From positions 1 through 64,000 of the forward strand of contig NZ_AMRJ01000020.1 of assembly GCF_000300995.1 (NCBI RefSeq): a stretch of 64,000 nucleotides of DNA. The letters are read 5' to 3'. Source of the DNA: Alcanivorax hongdengensis A-11-3. GTDB taxonomy: Bacteria > Pseudomonadota > Gammaproteobacteria > Pseudomonadales > Alcanivoracaceae. Made by a program: the position numbers and the translations under genes. Below the pieces are notes generated by a model. It was given only the letters and a program-made list of their open reading frames with translations. It was not told where the DNA came from and did no database searches. Shown here in pieces: positions 42,322 through 51,979 of this stretch. Every line of letters begins with the position of its first letter. Within the stretch, counting starts at the first letter, position 1.

Positions 42322-42912
42322 ATGATGGATATAGGATCGAATGAGGTTTCCAACGTACTTTCCAGCTTTTCTCTATTAGTCTCTGGCGTTTTGGCTTACC
42401 TCTACATCAGAGACAGACGACACTCCAAATTCAGCATTGCAAATGATTATATTAATCAGCTCTTGCAATGGCACCACTCCGTGGTCTCGATCCTTACTGA
42501 ACTTAGGCTGAGAAGGTTTGAGGAAACATGCGATGATAAAAGAGCTCTTCTAATTGAACTTTCAGCCTCTATAGAAAAGGGGCGGTTTTTCTTCCCTAAC
42601 ATCAAACAAGAAGAGTACGGAACAGATAAACCACCCGCTTACCGAGGTTATAGGAATATCGGCTTGGATTTTCTAGTGGCATCTTACAATCTTCACCACA
42701 AACCATGGAATACAAGCTTGGACCAGCAGGCGGAAAAGCTACAGCGATTATTTACATCTATAGTATATGAAATAGTTAGCCCTAGCGAACGACTCAACAC
42801 TATTAGAAAGCTTACCAACATATACTTTGTAAAAGGCCTTTCTGTTGAAGATCTTCAAGACCCTAAACAATTATCCGCCATAAGCCACATATGGAAAATA
42901 CCTAAAAAATAA
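42322..42912 (+). CDS. Membrane-anchored hypothetical protein in the AT-rich islet
   Basis: A 196-residue protein. One N-terminal helix (about residues 10-29, FSLLVSGVLAYLYI) is followed by a cytoplasmic helical domain. Its layout resembles the integron cassette protein at 63225-63614 (an N-terminal anchor, then a helical body), though without clear sequence identity. Codon use and base composition are far more AT-rich than the surroundings. No family recognised. A possible defence or stress role is only a guess. Confidence 0.65.
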   Translation: MMDIGSNEVSNVLSSFSLLVSGVLAYLYIRDRRHSKFSIANDYINQLLQWHHSVVSILTELRLRRFEETCDDKRALLIELSASIEKGRFFFPNIKQEEYGTDKPPAYRGYRNIGLDFLVASYNLHHKPWNTSLDQQAEKLQRLFTSIVYEIVSPSERLNTIRKLTNIYFVKGLSVEDLQDPKQLSAISHIWKIPKK

Positions 42913-43036
42913 TATTATAACGACCTTTATAAAAACTCTTTATCCACTCTTCCCTTTGACGAATCTCTTAAAAAACAATAAACATTATTCCCGAAAGCCG
43001 CACACATTTACTTTCCTTTCCACCCAAAACTCACAC

Positions 43037-43765
43037 TTATTGAGAAAGAGAAATCAACCCATCAACCACTTCACTATAAGCTCTTGTTTTTATTATTAAA
43101 TCTCCGGAAAACACATCTCCTTGTTTTTTGTGTCCAACGTCAGCGATATAAACATCGCCATCTTTATATGGCCTCCAACAAGCCCTCGTCTTTCCAGGAT
43201 TATCACTCCACTCATATGTGGCAAGAAGCCCCCACTCGCACCAAGTGTCTGGTTTATTTTTAGTTATAGAGATCGTCAACTTACTATTATCTCTAGAATC
43301 AATACCATAAATAACAGCAACAGAACCTTTTTCAGGCTCAGAAAACCCCGCCTTATTAGGTAGCCCTTGCTGAGAAGCCACCTGCTTTCTTGCTCCAAGC
43401 CCGTCATACCCTGGCGTAAATTTCCACCAAAAATCAGCTGGCTTTGTTGTAAAAAAATCACTCTGAAGAAGTTCTTCTTGAGAGCTTTCTCCTGTCAATA
43501 TATTAACCCATTCAAGTTGAACTTTCCCTCCCGGCATTGATATCCAGCACCCGACACTATGATTAGTCTTGGCCCCTTTGCCTTTCTTTACTAATTCGAC
43601 TTTCGCGAATTGATATCCTTTTGGGCAATCATGATGTTTGGAACTAAGACTAGTCACCATCTCTATCCCCAATGGTCCATCATCCGCCTTAACCGCAAAA
43701 AACTCGGAACAAATAGATTCAGACGAAAAAAATAAAAACACAGCAGATAAAATAATTTTTTTCAT
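43037..43765 (-). CDS. Secreted hypothetical protein in the AT-rich islet
   Basis: A 242-residue protein with a signal peptide (KKIILSAVFLFFSSESICS). The mature part is beta-rich with several Cys (HDCPKGYQF, VGCWISM, DTWCEWG, TRACWRP) that could form disulfides. Met at 43765 is preferred because the signal peptide starts there, although the ribosome site is weak. No family recognised. It is AT-rich like its neighbour, so the pair was probably acquired together. Confidence 0.65.
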   Translation of the reverse strand: MKKIILSAVFLFFSSESICSEFFAVKADDGPLGIEMVTSLSSKHHDCPKGYQFAKVELVKKGKGAKTNHSVGCWISMPGGKVQLEWVNILTGESSQEELLQSDFFTTKPADFWWKFTPGYDGLGARKQVASQQGLPNKAGFSEPEKGSVAVIYGIDSRDNSKLTISITKNKPDTWCEWGLLATYEWSDNPGKTRACWRPYKDGDVYIADVGHKKQGDVFSGDLIIKTRAYSEVVDGLISLSQ

Positions 43766-43901
43766 TTCAGAAAGCCATTCATTAAAAATGTCATATTTTA
43801 TATATGAAAACATATACTTTTACTTCTAAAGAAGAAAAGAACAGGTTTAACAACACGAGAACCATAAATCAATAATTCTTGGTTAACCTCTCGGTAAAAC
43901 A

Positions 43902-43927
43902 TAAAAAACGGGCGCCACTGGCGCCCG
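43902..43927 (-). terminator. Terminator of the RND efflux operon
   Basis: On the minus strand CGGGCGCC-AGT-GGCGCCCG is followed by TTTTTT, 23 bp past the stop at 43950. Confidence 0.93.
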
Positions 43928-43949
43928 ATGAATCAGCACAAGGAGTCGT

Positions 43950-46900
43950 TTACGACGGGTTGTGGCTTTCCTTGACCCGGAACCAGGCCGCATACAGGGC
44001 CGGCAGGAACAGCAGGGTCAGCCCCGTTGCCACAATCAGCCCCCCCATGATGGCCACGGCCATGGGGCCGAAGAAGTCACTGCGTGACAGCGGAATCATG
44101 GCCAGCACCGCGGTCAGGGCAGTGAGCACAATGGGCCGGAAGCGACGCACGGCGGATTCGATGATGGCATCCCAGGGGGTACGCCCCTGATCGATATCCT
44201 GCTGGATCTGATCCACCAGAATCACCGAGTTACGCATCACCATGCCCGCCAGGGCAATGGTGCCAAGCATGGCCACAAAACCGAACGGCTGACCGAACAG
44301 CAGCAGGAACAGGGTCACCCCGATCATGCCCAGCGGCGCGGTCAGGAACACCATGGTGCTCAGTGACAGGCTGCGCAGTTGCAGCATCAGTAACGTCAGC
44401 ACCACCACCACGAACAGCGGCATGCCGGCATTCACCGAGGCCTGTCCCCGGGCGGACTCTTCCACGGTGCCGCCCACTTTCAGCAGATAACCCGGCGGCA
44501 GCTGCTTGCGGACATCGGCCAGGGTCGGGTTGATCTGGTTGACCACGGTGGCCGGCAGCTCGTCACCATAGATGTCGGCGCGCACGGTAATGGTGGGCAG
44601 ACGGTTGCGGTGCCAGATAATGCCATCCTCGAAGCCGTACTCCAGCGTGGCCACCTGATTGAGCGGCACGGTGCTGCCATTGCTGGTCTGCACCGCCAGG
44701 TTACCCAGCTGCCCCAGCTCACGCCGCTCCAGCTTGTCGCCACGGACTTCCACGTCGATCAGCTCGTTGTCCTCGCGATACTGACTGACGGCAATGCCCG
44801 ACACCGACGCCCGCAGGGCATTGGACAACCCCTCGGAGGTCACGCCCAGGGCCCGCGCCCGATCCTGGTCGATATTCAGGCGCACCACCTTGCTGGGCTC
44901 GCCCCAGTCCAGGTGCACATTAGTCACGTAGGGGTTTTCCGCCACCTTGGCGGCCACCTTGCGAGCCAGGGCCCGGACTTCCGGAATGTGTTCGCCGGAC
45001 ACCCGGTACTGCACCGGGTAGCCCACCGGTGGACCGTTCTCCAGGCGCGACACCCGACTGCGCAGGGTGGAGAACTGCTTGCCCATCACCTCAATCAGCC
45101 AGCGGCGTACCTGTTCGCGTTCTTCGATATTGCGGGTCAGCACCACGAACTGGGCAAAGCTGGCGGCCGGCAGCTGCTGGTCCAGCGGCAGATAGAAGCG
45201 CGGCGACCCGGCGCCCACGTAGGCCACGTAATTTTCGATCTTGTCGTTGTTGGCCAGCAGTTTTTCCAGCCGCTCGGCCTGGGCTTCGGTGTCGGTGAGC
45301 GACGCCCCCTCATTGAGCTTCATGTCCACCAGCAACTCCAGCCGGGCGGACGACGGGAAGAACTGCTGCGGCACCAGTTTGAACAGCCCCAGGGCAATCA
45401 CGAAGATGGCCACGGTCAGGGCGATCACCGTCTTGCGTCGCTTCACGCACCAGGTCACCACCTTGCGAAAACGCTGATAGAACGGCTTTTCATAGGGGTC
45501 ATGCAGATCGCCATCACCATTGCGACGGGCCAGGTCCGGCAGCAGCTTCTCGCCCAGATAGGGCACGAACACCACCGCCGCCACCCAGGAGGCCAGCAAC
45601 GCCAGGGTCACCACCTGGAAGATGGAGCGGGTGTATTCGCCGGTGCCGGATTCCGCAGTGGCGATGGGCAGAAAACCCGCCGCCGTGATCAGGGTACCGG
45701 TGAGCATGGGAAAGGCGGTGCTGGTCCAGGCAAAGCCCGCCGCCTTGATGCGACTGAGCCCCTGCTCCATCTTGATGGCCATCATCTCCACGGCAATGAT
45801 GGCGTCATCCACCATCAGCCCCAGCGCCAGCACCAGTGCCCCCAGGGAAATCTTGTGCAGGCCGATGTTGAAGTAGTGCATCAGCGCGAAGGTCATGGCC
45901 AGCACCAGCGGAATGGAAAAGGCCACCACCAGGCCGGTACGCATGCCCAGCGAGAAGAAGCTCACCAGCAACACGATCACCAGTGCTTCCACCAGCACCC
46001 GGATGAACTCGCCGACGCCGGCCCGCACCGCCGCCGGCTGGTCGGACACCTTGCTCAGCTGCAGGCCCGCCGGCAGGGTTTTCTGTAAATGTTCAAACTC
46101 CGCATCCAGCTGCTTGCCCAGCGCCAGGATATCGCCGCCCTCTTTCATGGACACGGCAATACCGATGGCATCATGGCCCATGAAGCGCATGCGCGGCTGG
46201 GGCGGATCGCTGTAACCCCGGCTGACCTTGGCGATGTCACCGAGCCGGAAGGTGCGGCCCTCCACATGAATGGGCAACTGACGGATTTCTTCCACCGACT
46301 GGAAGGCCCCGGACACGCGCATGCGCACCCGCTGGGTGGGCGTTTCAAAGAAGCCCGCATCGGACACCGCGTTCTGCGATTGCAGGGCCTCCTGCACGGC
46401 GGTCAGCGGCACGCCCAGGGATGCCAGCTTGGTATTGGAAATTTCCACCCAGATTTTCTGGTCCTGCACACCGACCAGCTCCACCTTGCCCACATAGGGC
46501 ACGCGCTGCAGGGCCAGCTGCAGGCGGTCGGCGTAATCCTTTTTCAGGGCGTAATCGAAACCGTCACCGGTGAGCGCATAAATATTGCCGAAGGTAGTGC
46601 CGAACTCATCATTGAAGAACGGCCCCTGAATGCCCTGCGGCAGGGTATGGCGGATATCGCCGACCTTCTTGCGCACCTGGTACCAGAGATCGGGAATCTC
46701 GGAGGAATGCATGTCGTCCCGGGCCATGAACATGACCTGGGACTCACCGGGCCGCGAGAACGAGGTGATACGGTCGTAATCGCCGGTTTCCATCAGCTTC
46801 TTTTCGATGCGCTCGGTGACCTGGCGAGATACCTGCTTGGCACTGGCACCGGGCCAGATTGTGTGGATCACCATCACCTTGAAGGTGAACGGCGGGTCCT

Positions 46901-47012
46901 CGCTCTGGCCCAGCTTGGTATAGGAAATGGAGCCCAGGATCGCCAGCATGATCATGGCGTAAAGCACCAGGGAGCGGTTTCGCAGCGCCCATTCGGAGAG
47001 ATTGAAACGCAT
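43950..47012 (-). CDS. RND-family efflux transporter permease
   Basis: A 1020-residue inner membrane pump of the hydrophobe/amphiphile efflux branch. The N-terminal helix (SLVLYAMIMLAILGSISY) starts the expected 12-helix layout with two large periplasmic loops. The proton-relay segment LGLMVDDAIIAVEMM carries the paired Asp in helix 4. The sequence is closer to the VexF/CusA-like or MdtC-like clusters than to AcrB; substrate unknown. It is encoded 5 bp after its adaptor. No outer membrane channel is present, so it must borrow one. Confidence 0.92.
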   Translation of the reverse strand: MRFNLSEWALRNRSLVLYAMIMLAILGSISYTKLGQSEDPPFTFKVMVIHTIWPGASAKQVSRQVTERIEKKLMETGDYDRITSFSRPGESQVMFMARDDMHSSEIPDLWYQVRKKVGDIRHTLPQGIQGPFFNDEFGTTFGNIYALTGDGFDYALKKDYADRLQLALQRVPYVGKVELVGVQDQKIWVEISNTKLASLGVPLTAVQEALQSQNAVSDAGFFETPTQRVRMRVSGAFQSVEEIRQLPIHVEGRTFRLGDIAKVSRGYSDPPQPRMRFMGHDAIGIAVSMKEGGDILALGKQLDAEFEHLQKTLPAGLQLSKVSDQPAAVRAGVGEFIRVLVEALVIVLLVSFFSLGMRTGLVVAFSIPLVLAMTFALMHYFNIGLHKISLGALVLALGLMVDDAIIAVEMMAIKMEQGLSRIKAAGFAWTSTAFPMLTGTLITAAGFLPIATAESGTGEYTRSIFQVVTLALLASWVAAVVFVPYLGEKLLPDLARRNGDGDLHDPYEKPFYQRFRKVVTWCVKRRKTVIALTVAIFVIALGLFKLVPQQFFPSSARLELLVDMKLNEGASLTDTEAQAERLEKLLANNDKIENYVAYVGAGSPRFYLPLDQQLPAASFAQFVVLTRNIEEREQVRRWLIEVMGKQFSTLRSRVSRLENGPPVGYPVQYRVSGEHIPEVRALARKVAAKVAENPYVTNVHLDWGEPSKVVRLNIDQDRARALGVTSEGLSNALRASVSGIAVSQYREDNELIDVEVRGDKLERRELGQLGNLAVQTSNGSTVPLNQVATLEYGFEDGIIWHRNRLPTITVRADIYGDELPATVVNQINPTLADVRKQLPPGYLLKVGGTVEESARGQASVNAGMPLFVVVVLTLLMLQLRSLSLSTMVFLTAPLGMIGVTLFLLLFGQPFGFVAMLGTIALAGMVMRNSVILVDQIQQDIDQGRTPWDAIIESAVRRFRPIVLTALTAVLAMIPLSRSDFFGPMAVAIMGGLIVATGLTLLFLPALYAAWFRVKESHNPS

Positions 47013-47017
47013 AACGC

Positions 47018-48115
47018 TTACTCCCCGGTCAGATCAAGCTGTCGGTTCTGGCGGTCCAGCGGCAGCACTTTCTCGCCCTCGCTGAGCAGCTGGGTGCCTG
47101 CGGCCACCACCCAGTCCCCGGGCTTGAGCCCTTCCAGCACCGGCACCTGCTCGGCCAGGTAGGGGCCGGTCCGTACCGGCGTTTTCTTCAGGGTCAGGCT
47201 GGCCGGATCCACCACCCACACATAGGGGCTGCCGTCGTCGGCGGTGACCGCCGCCAGCGGCAGCAGCAAGGCGCTCTCTGCGGAAGCATTACCGACAAAC
47301 ACCCGGGCACTCTGGCCCAGGTCGGCGCCCACCTGATCATTGTCAAAGGCCACCCGGGCCTCGTAGGTGCGCGAGCGCGGGTCCGCCGCCGGCGACAGTT
47401 CGCGAATCTTGCCGGGGAACGGCTTGCCGGGGCGCGACCACAGTTCAATGGATACCGGCTTGCCAACACTGAAACGGTCGATGTCCTGCTCCGGCAGGTC
47501 GATACGCACCTCCCGATCACCGTCCACCGCCAGCACGAACACCGCCTGCCCGGCAGCCACCACCTGGCCGGCTTCCGCCAGACGCTGGGCGATCACTCCC
47601 GGTCGCGGCGCGCGCAATTCGGCATAGTCGGTCTGGTTGCGGGCCACATTGAGCTGGGCACGGGCCTGCTTGAGCTGGGCCAGGCTGGCATCAAAGCGGC
47701 TGTCCACGGCATCAAACTGGGAACGGCTGACCACCTTGCGCTCCAGCAGCTCGCGGTACCGCTCCAGTTCGCTCTTGGCCAACCGGTGGTCGGCCTCGGC
47801 GGAGGCCAGTCGGGCACGGGCAGATTCCAGCTCCAGGCGCACATCCTCGGCATTCAGCCGTGCCAGCACCTGCCCCTTCTTGACCCGGTCGCCCACTTCC
47901 ACCTTTCGGTCACTGATCTTGCCGCCAATGCGGAAAGCCAGCTCCGGCTCGTAACGGGCCCGGACTTCACCGGGGAAGATATCCACCATATCCCCGGCCT
48001 GCTGGGGCTGCACCACCAGCACGGGGCGGGCCGCCGTCTCTTTCTGGTCGTCCGGTGAGGAACAACCGAACAGCAGCAGCAACGGAATCAGGACAAGCGC
48101 TCGCGAAACAGACAT
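47018..48115 (-). CDS. RND periplasmic adaptor (membrane fusion) lipoprotein
   Basis: A 365-residue adaptor. The lipobox LLFGC places the lipidated Cys near residue 18. Then come a lipoyl-like half, an alpha-helical hairpin (ARARLASAEADHRLAKSELERYRELLERK), the second half (APRPGVIAQRLAEAGQVV) and beta domains (VRIDLPEQDIDRFSVGKPV). The Met at 48115 is chosen because AAGGAT precedes it. It forms a two-gene operon with the permease and is divergent from a TetR regulator. Confidence 0.9.
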   Translation of the reverse strand: MSVSRALVLIPLLLLFGCSSPDDQKETAARPVLVVQPQQAGDMVDIFPGEVRARYEPELAFRIGGKISDRKVEVGDRVKKGQVLARLNAEDVRLELESARARLASAEADHRLAKSELERYRELLERKVVSRSQFDAVDSRFDASLAQLKQARAQLNVARNQTDYAELRAPRPGVIAQRLAEAGQVVAAGQAVFVLAVDGDREVRIDLPEQDIDRFSVGKPVSIELWSRPGKPFPGKIRELSPAADPRSRTYEARVAFDNDQVGADLGQSARVFVGNASAESALLLPLAAVTADDGSPYVWVVDPASLTLKKTPVRTGPYLAEQVPVLEGLKPGDWVVAAGTQLLSEGEKVLPLDRQNRQLDLTGE

Positions 48116-48177
48116 ACATCCTTCCCGGCACACAGCGGTGCGTCACAGAAAATGCCACCGGGTTGACCCGGCAATGT

Positions 48178-48193
48178 TATACTTGCCAGTATA
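48178..48193. promoter_or_regulatory. TetR-type operator between adaptor and regulator genes
   Basis: TATACTTGCCAGTATA is a 16-bp near-perfect palindrome (only central bases 7 and 10 do not pair) in the divergent intergenic region, where a local repressor would act. Confidence 0.6.
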
Positions 48194-48210
48194 GTAATTT
48201 TATTGAACTT

Positions 48211-48867
48211 GTGAGTCCAGTATTGAAAACCGCCCCTGATTCACACAACAGCGCCCCGCGAGGGCGCCCCAAGGACCTGGCCAAGCGCGCCGCCATTCTG
48301 GAGGCCGCCAAGTCCCTGTTTCTGGTGCACGGCTTTGCCGGCACCGGCATGGATGCCGTGGCCGCCGATGCCGGCGTCTCCAAGCTGACGGTCTACAACC
48401 ACTTCCGCGACAAGGAAACCCTGTTCACCGCCGCAGTCTCCGCCAAGTGCGAAAACATGATGGCCCTGCCCAGTATCACGCTGGACAGCAGTGAATCGCT
48501 GAAATCCGTACTGCAGCAGATCGGCGAAGCCTTCCTGGCAATGATCAACAGCGACGAGGCGGTCAACCTGCACCGGCTGATGGCCAACCAGGCCCACCTG
48601 GACACCGAAATGGCCCGGCTTTTTTTCGAGGCCGGCCCCCAGCGCACCCTGGACGAGATGGAACGCCTGCTGGTAGATGCCCGCCAGCGTGGCCTGCTGC
48701 GCATGGACGACACCGCCATCGCCGCCGAGCAGTTCTTCAGCCTGCTGCAGGGCTGCCGCCACATGAAGGTACTGATCGGCTGCGACGCGCCGCACAACGC
48801 GGATGAAACCACGGAACACGTGGGGCACACCGTGAAGATGTTCCTGGCCGCCTACGGCACCGCCTGA
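48211..48867 (+). CDS. TetR-family regulator of the RND pump
   Basis: A 218-residue repressor. The N-terminal helix-turn-helix (AAILEAAKSLFLVHGFAGTGMDAVAADAGVSKLTVYNHFRDKE, read in two parts) is complete. The C-terminal domain resembles AefR/TetR_C regulators of efflux. The start is uncertain; GTG at 48211 is favoured, with TTG at 48220 possible. The divergent arrangement and palindrome indicate repression of the efflux operon. It overlaps the convergent 84-residue ORF by 16 bp. Confidence 0.86.
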   Translation: MSPVLKTAPDSHNSAPRGRPKDLAKRAAILEAAKSLFLVHGFAGTGMDAVAADAGVSKLTVYNHFRDKETLFTAAVSAKCENMMALPSITLDSSESLKSVLQQIGEAFLAMINSDEAVNLHRLMANQAHLDTEMARLFFEAGPQRTLDEMERLLVDARQRGLLRMDDTAIAAEQFFSLLQGCRHMKVLIGCDAPHNADETTEHVGHTVKMFLAAYGTA

Positions 48868-49106
48868 CCCTGCCCGGCCCGCATCAGCGCCCGGCCACGC
48901 CGGCGCTGGCCCTCCAACCAGCACAGCTCACCCAGCAGATAGATCGCCCGGTGATCATCCGGGTTACGGACCAGTTGCTGCTGTAACAGGCGGCGGGCCC
49001 GGTAACGACACCAGTGCGCCAATGGCGGCTGGCGCCCGGCCAATGCCATCAGCAGGGCCACTCGTTGATGCAGCGACGCCGGCGCGGCGATCCGGGCGGC
49101 CCTCAC
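48852..49106 (-). CDS. Small Arg/Leu-rich protein coupled to creD
   Basis: An 84-residue ORF starting in a 4-bp overlap with the end of creD, so translation is probably coupled. The composition is basic and helical with a TPR-like feel (LVRNPDDHRAIYLLGELCWLEGQRRRG). No family recognised. It could be a small regulator or a helper of CreD. Confidence 0.55.
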   Translation of the reverse strand: MRAARIAAPASLHQRVALLMALAGRQPPLAHWCRYRARRLLQQQLVRNPDDHRAIYLLGELCWLEGQRRRGRALMRAGQGQAVP

Positions 49107-50437
49107 GGGGCCACCCCATTGCGCCCGGCGGAAAAGCCGTGCCAGTCCAGTCTCCGGGTCACACCCATCACCGCCGCCAGCGCCGCGAACAGCAACAGCG
49201 CACCCATCAGCAACGCATAATCTTCCGCCATCAGAATGCCGTAGATCATGCCCTGCACCAGCAGCAGCGATAGGGCAAACCCCCAGCCGGCCCGGGCCGA
49301 GCGCAACACCGCCACCAGGTAAATACCGATCAGGCCACAGCAGGCCAGCGCCGCCGCCAGATAGGCCCAGGCAAAACGCAGATGCTCACTGAGCGCCACC
49401 AGCAGCAGATAGAACATCGCCTGAGCCAGCCCCACCAGCAGGTACTGCATGGCATGCAGCGGATAGCGGCGCAGCACCTCAAAGAGAAAGAAGGCGGCAA
49501 AGGTAAGGACGACAATCAGAAAACTGTATTTCAGCGCCCTCTCACTGGACAACAGCCCGGTGACCGGCTGCACCAAATCCACCTGCAGGCGTTGATCCTG
49601 CGCCTGACAGCGGCCATGGGTCTGGTCGCAATGAATGGCACTGGCCGCCGCCAAGCTATTGGTATGCCAGCGGGCGGAGAACCCGCGGTCACTGATATCG
49701 CGCTCCACCGGCAACGCCAGTCCCACAAACCCCGGGTGGGGCCAGTCCGCCCGCAGGCTCATGTCGGTTTCCTTGGCCAGCGGCAACACCGACAACGCCT
49801 CACTGCCGTTGAGGTTCAGCCGTACCTGTACTGTGAAGGGGCCCTGCAGATCCGCCGGCAGGCGTACCGCCACACTGCCCTCGCCCAGGCCATCCGGTAA
49901 CTGGCCGGTGGGCACCAGCGGCTGCAACCGGTCATTGATACGAATCTGCGGGCGTTCCACCAGTCCACGAAGATCGCCCACCCTCACCACCAGCAAGGGC
50001 GTCGCTTCGCCCAGCACCTGATCGGCCTGGGCCGGCTGGCGCCAGCCGTCGGCGAAACTGGCACGGAGGCTGAACAGCCCCTGATAGACCGGCGCCCCGT
50101 AGATGCCCCGGTAACGTACCCAGCTCTTGAGCTCGCCATCCACGTTGAGTACCTCCGGCAACTGCCGCTCCAGTACCTCCTTGCGCATCGCCACAGTGCA
50201 ATCCTCGCCGCGCTGGCAGTCGCTGCGCACGCCCATCACCCGCCGCACGCGCGGCACCACGATCATGGGCCCGGCCAGATGCTGCGGTCCGCCCACCTGA
50301 TGGGCGATCTGCTGCTGTACCTGCGCAGCCCGCAGACTGCGCTCGGTGATCTTGCCCTGGATCATCAACAACGGCACCACCAGCACCAATACCAGCCCGG
50401 CAATGGTGGCCATCTTCAATAACAGACTCTGTTTCAT
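49103..50437 (-). CDS. creD: CreD inner membrane protein
   Basis: A 444-residue membrane protein. The N-terminal helix (MATIAGLVLVLVVPLLMIQGKITER) is followed by a large periplasmic region (about residues 40-310) with the CreD pattern (RYRGIYGAPVYQG, RVGDLRGL). Five to six C-terminal helices follow, with VLTFAAFFLFEVLRR and HAMQYLLVGLAQAMFYLLL. CreD expression is controlled by CreBC and is linked to envelope stress and beta-lactam tolerance. creC and creB lie upstream on the same strand. Confidence 0.92.
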   Translation of the reverse strand: MKQSLLLKMATIAGLVLVLVVPLLMIQGKITERSLRAAQVQQQIAHQVGGPQHLAGPMIVVPRVRRVMGVRSDCQRGEDCTVAMRKEVLERQLPEVLNVDGELKSWVRYRGIYGAPVYQGLFSLRASFADGWRQPAQADQVLGEATPLLVVRVGDLRGLVERPQIRINDRLQPLVPTGQLPDGLGEGSVAVRLPADLQGPFTVQVRLNLNGSEALSVLPLAKETDMSLRADWPHPGFVGLALPVERDISDRGFSARWHTNSLAAASAIHCDQTHGRCQAQDQRLQVDLVQPVTGLLSSERALKYSFLIVVLTFAAFFLFEVLRRYPLHAMQYLLVGLAQAMFYLLLVALSEHLRFAWAYLAAALACCGLIGIYLVAVLRSARAGWGFALSLLLVQGMIYGILMAEDYALLMGALLLFAALAAVMGVTRRLDWHGFSAGRNGVAP

Positions 50438-50569
50438 TTATCGTCTCCCCGATACTGGAAGACGTCAGCATGAAAACCCGGTTTGAGGGTTTGATGAGGA
50501 TTGTGTGAGCAAGCCCAAGCCCGACCGCTCACCACACGCTGAGTACGCAAGGGGGTTTTCAGCAGCCTG

Positions 50570-51979
50570 CTAGTGCTGGGGAAGAGTCAGAGTGGCTCGC
50601 ACGCCGTTGCCGGTGTTGGTTAATGCCAAGCTGCCACCATGCAGGCTGGCGATTTCGTTCACCATGGTCAGGCCGAGGCCGGAGCTCTTGTCTCCGCCCT
50701 GAGCCGGCAGGGAATAGAAGCGGTCAGTGACGCGGCTCAGAGCGTAGTCGGGAATGGTCGGGCCGATGTTTTCCACGCTCAAGCGGTTTCCCTCGACCTG
50801 CACCAGCAGGGTAGTTTCCGCGCTGGCAAACCGCAGGGCATTATCGAGCAGGTTGAACAAGGCCAGTTTGAGGGTTTCCGCTTCCGCTTGCAGATGGCAA
50901 TCATCGACCTTGAGTGTCAGACGCTTGTCCGCCAGCAGTGAGTAGCGGCTGCGCTGCCACTCCTCCACCAATGCGGCAATATTCACCTGACGTTTGCGGG
51001 CGGGCAGGCTTTCCAGCTTTTCCAGCCGGGCCATGGCCAGCAGCCGGTCGAGCAGCGCACTCAGGCGCTGGCTTTCGTGCACCACGTTATCGGTGAAACG
51101 TTGCAGGGCCGGATCGTGAATTTCCTCGGCAAGGATTTCACCGGCACCCCGGATGGCCGCCAGCGGGCTTTTCATTTCATGGGTCAGCAGGCTGACGTTG
51201 TCTTCCAGCCGGGCGCGCTCCTCAAGCCGGCGACGCATGGCGGTAACGGCCTCGGCCAGATCCTGAATCTCGTCGCCACCGCGGAACGCCGGCGGTGCCG
51301 GACGACCGCCCTCGGCCACGGCCAGGGCATAGCCGCGCAGGCGACCCACCCGACGCGCCAGCCACCAGGCCAGTAATACGCCCAGCAGCAGACACCCTCC
51401 CAGCGCCAGCATGCCATACAGGGTCAGGCGTCGTTCCGCTCGGTCAACAAAGGGCTGCAGGGAATGGCTGGGCTTGCCCAGGCTGACCACCCCGATCAGG
51501 CTGCCGTCGCTGCGCACTGGCGCCGCCACATACATCACTGAACTGGTAGGGTCCTGCGGATCACGGCGAGTGGTGCGCACCCCGTAACGGCCCTGCAGGG
51601 TCAAGTGCACGTCGTTCCAGCGCGAAAAGTCCTTGCCCTCATCTTCGCCCCGGGAGTCATACAGCACCCTCCCCCGGGGATCGGTCACATAGACATGGGT
51701 ATCGATGCCCGCTTTCTTCAGGCCCCAGATTTCCGCCTGCGGGTGGCGGTGGGCATAACGGTCCAGGGCGTCACGCAGAGTCGGGGTAATCACCAGCCGG
51801 CCCTGGTCCGCATCGCTGCCAATCAGCTCGGCCAACAGGTTGGCGGCATCCACCAAGGTTTCCTCGGCGGACTGACGCACCAGTGGCTGGGTTTCACGAA
51901 AGACCATGTCGAGCACGAACCAGCCGACCACACCCAGTACCAGAAAATAGAACAGCAGCAAGCGCTGGCCGAGTTTCAC
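50570..51979 (-). CDS. creC: CreC sensor histidine kinase
   Basis: A 469-residue membrane kinase. A first helix at about residues 8-26 is followed by a periplasmic sensor (about 27-180) and a second helix (MLALGGCLLLGVLLAWWLA). HAMP leads to HisKA with LTHEMKSPLAAIRGAGEI, phospho-His near 265. The HATPase contains LFNLLDNALRFA and GLGLTMVNEIASLHGG. It overlaps creB by 4 bp. It phosphorylates CreB. Confidence 0.9.
   Translation of the reverse strand: MKLGQRLLLFYFLVLGVVGWFVLDMVFRETQPLVRQSAEETLVDAANLLAELIGSDADQGRLVITPTLRDALDRYAHRHPQAEIWGLKKAGIDTHVYVTDPRGRVLYDSRGEDEGKDFSRWNDVHLTLQGRYGVRTTRRDPQDPTSSVMYVAAPVRSDGSLIGVVSLGKPSHSLQPFVDRAERRLTLYGMLALGGCLLLGVLLAWWLARRVGRLRGYALAVAEGGRPAPPAFRGGDEIQDLAEAVTAMRRRLEERARLEDNVSLLTHEMKSPLAAIRGAGEILAEEIHDPALQRFTDNVVHESQRLSALLDRLLAMARLEKLESLPARKRQVNIAALVEEWQRSRYSLLADKRLTLKVDDCHLQAEAETLKLALFNLLDNALRFASAETTLLVQVEGNRLSVENIGPTIPDYALSRVTDRFYSLPAQGGDKSSGLGLTMVNEIASLHGGSLALTNTGNGVRATLTLPQH

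Noticed and set aside
44610-46088. 492-residue plus-strand ORF opposite the RND pump
   Set aside because: It is antisense to conserved RND motifs, with no start signal and His/Gln-rich composition.
50438-50569. CreB binding tag (TTCAC-N6-TTCAC) before creD
   Set aside because: I do not find the repeat on either strand in this gap.
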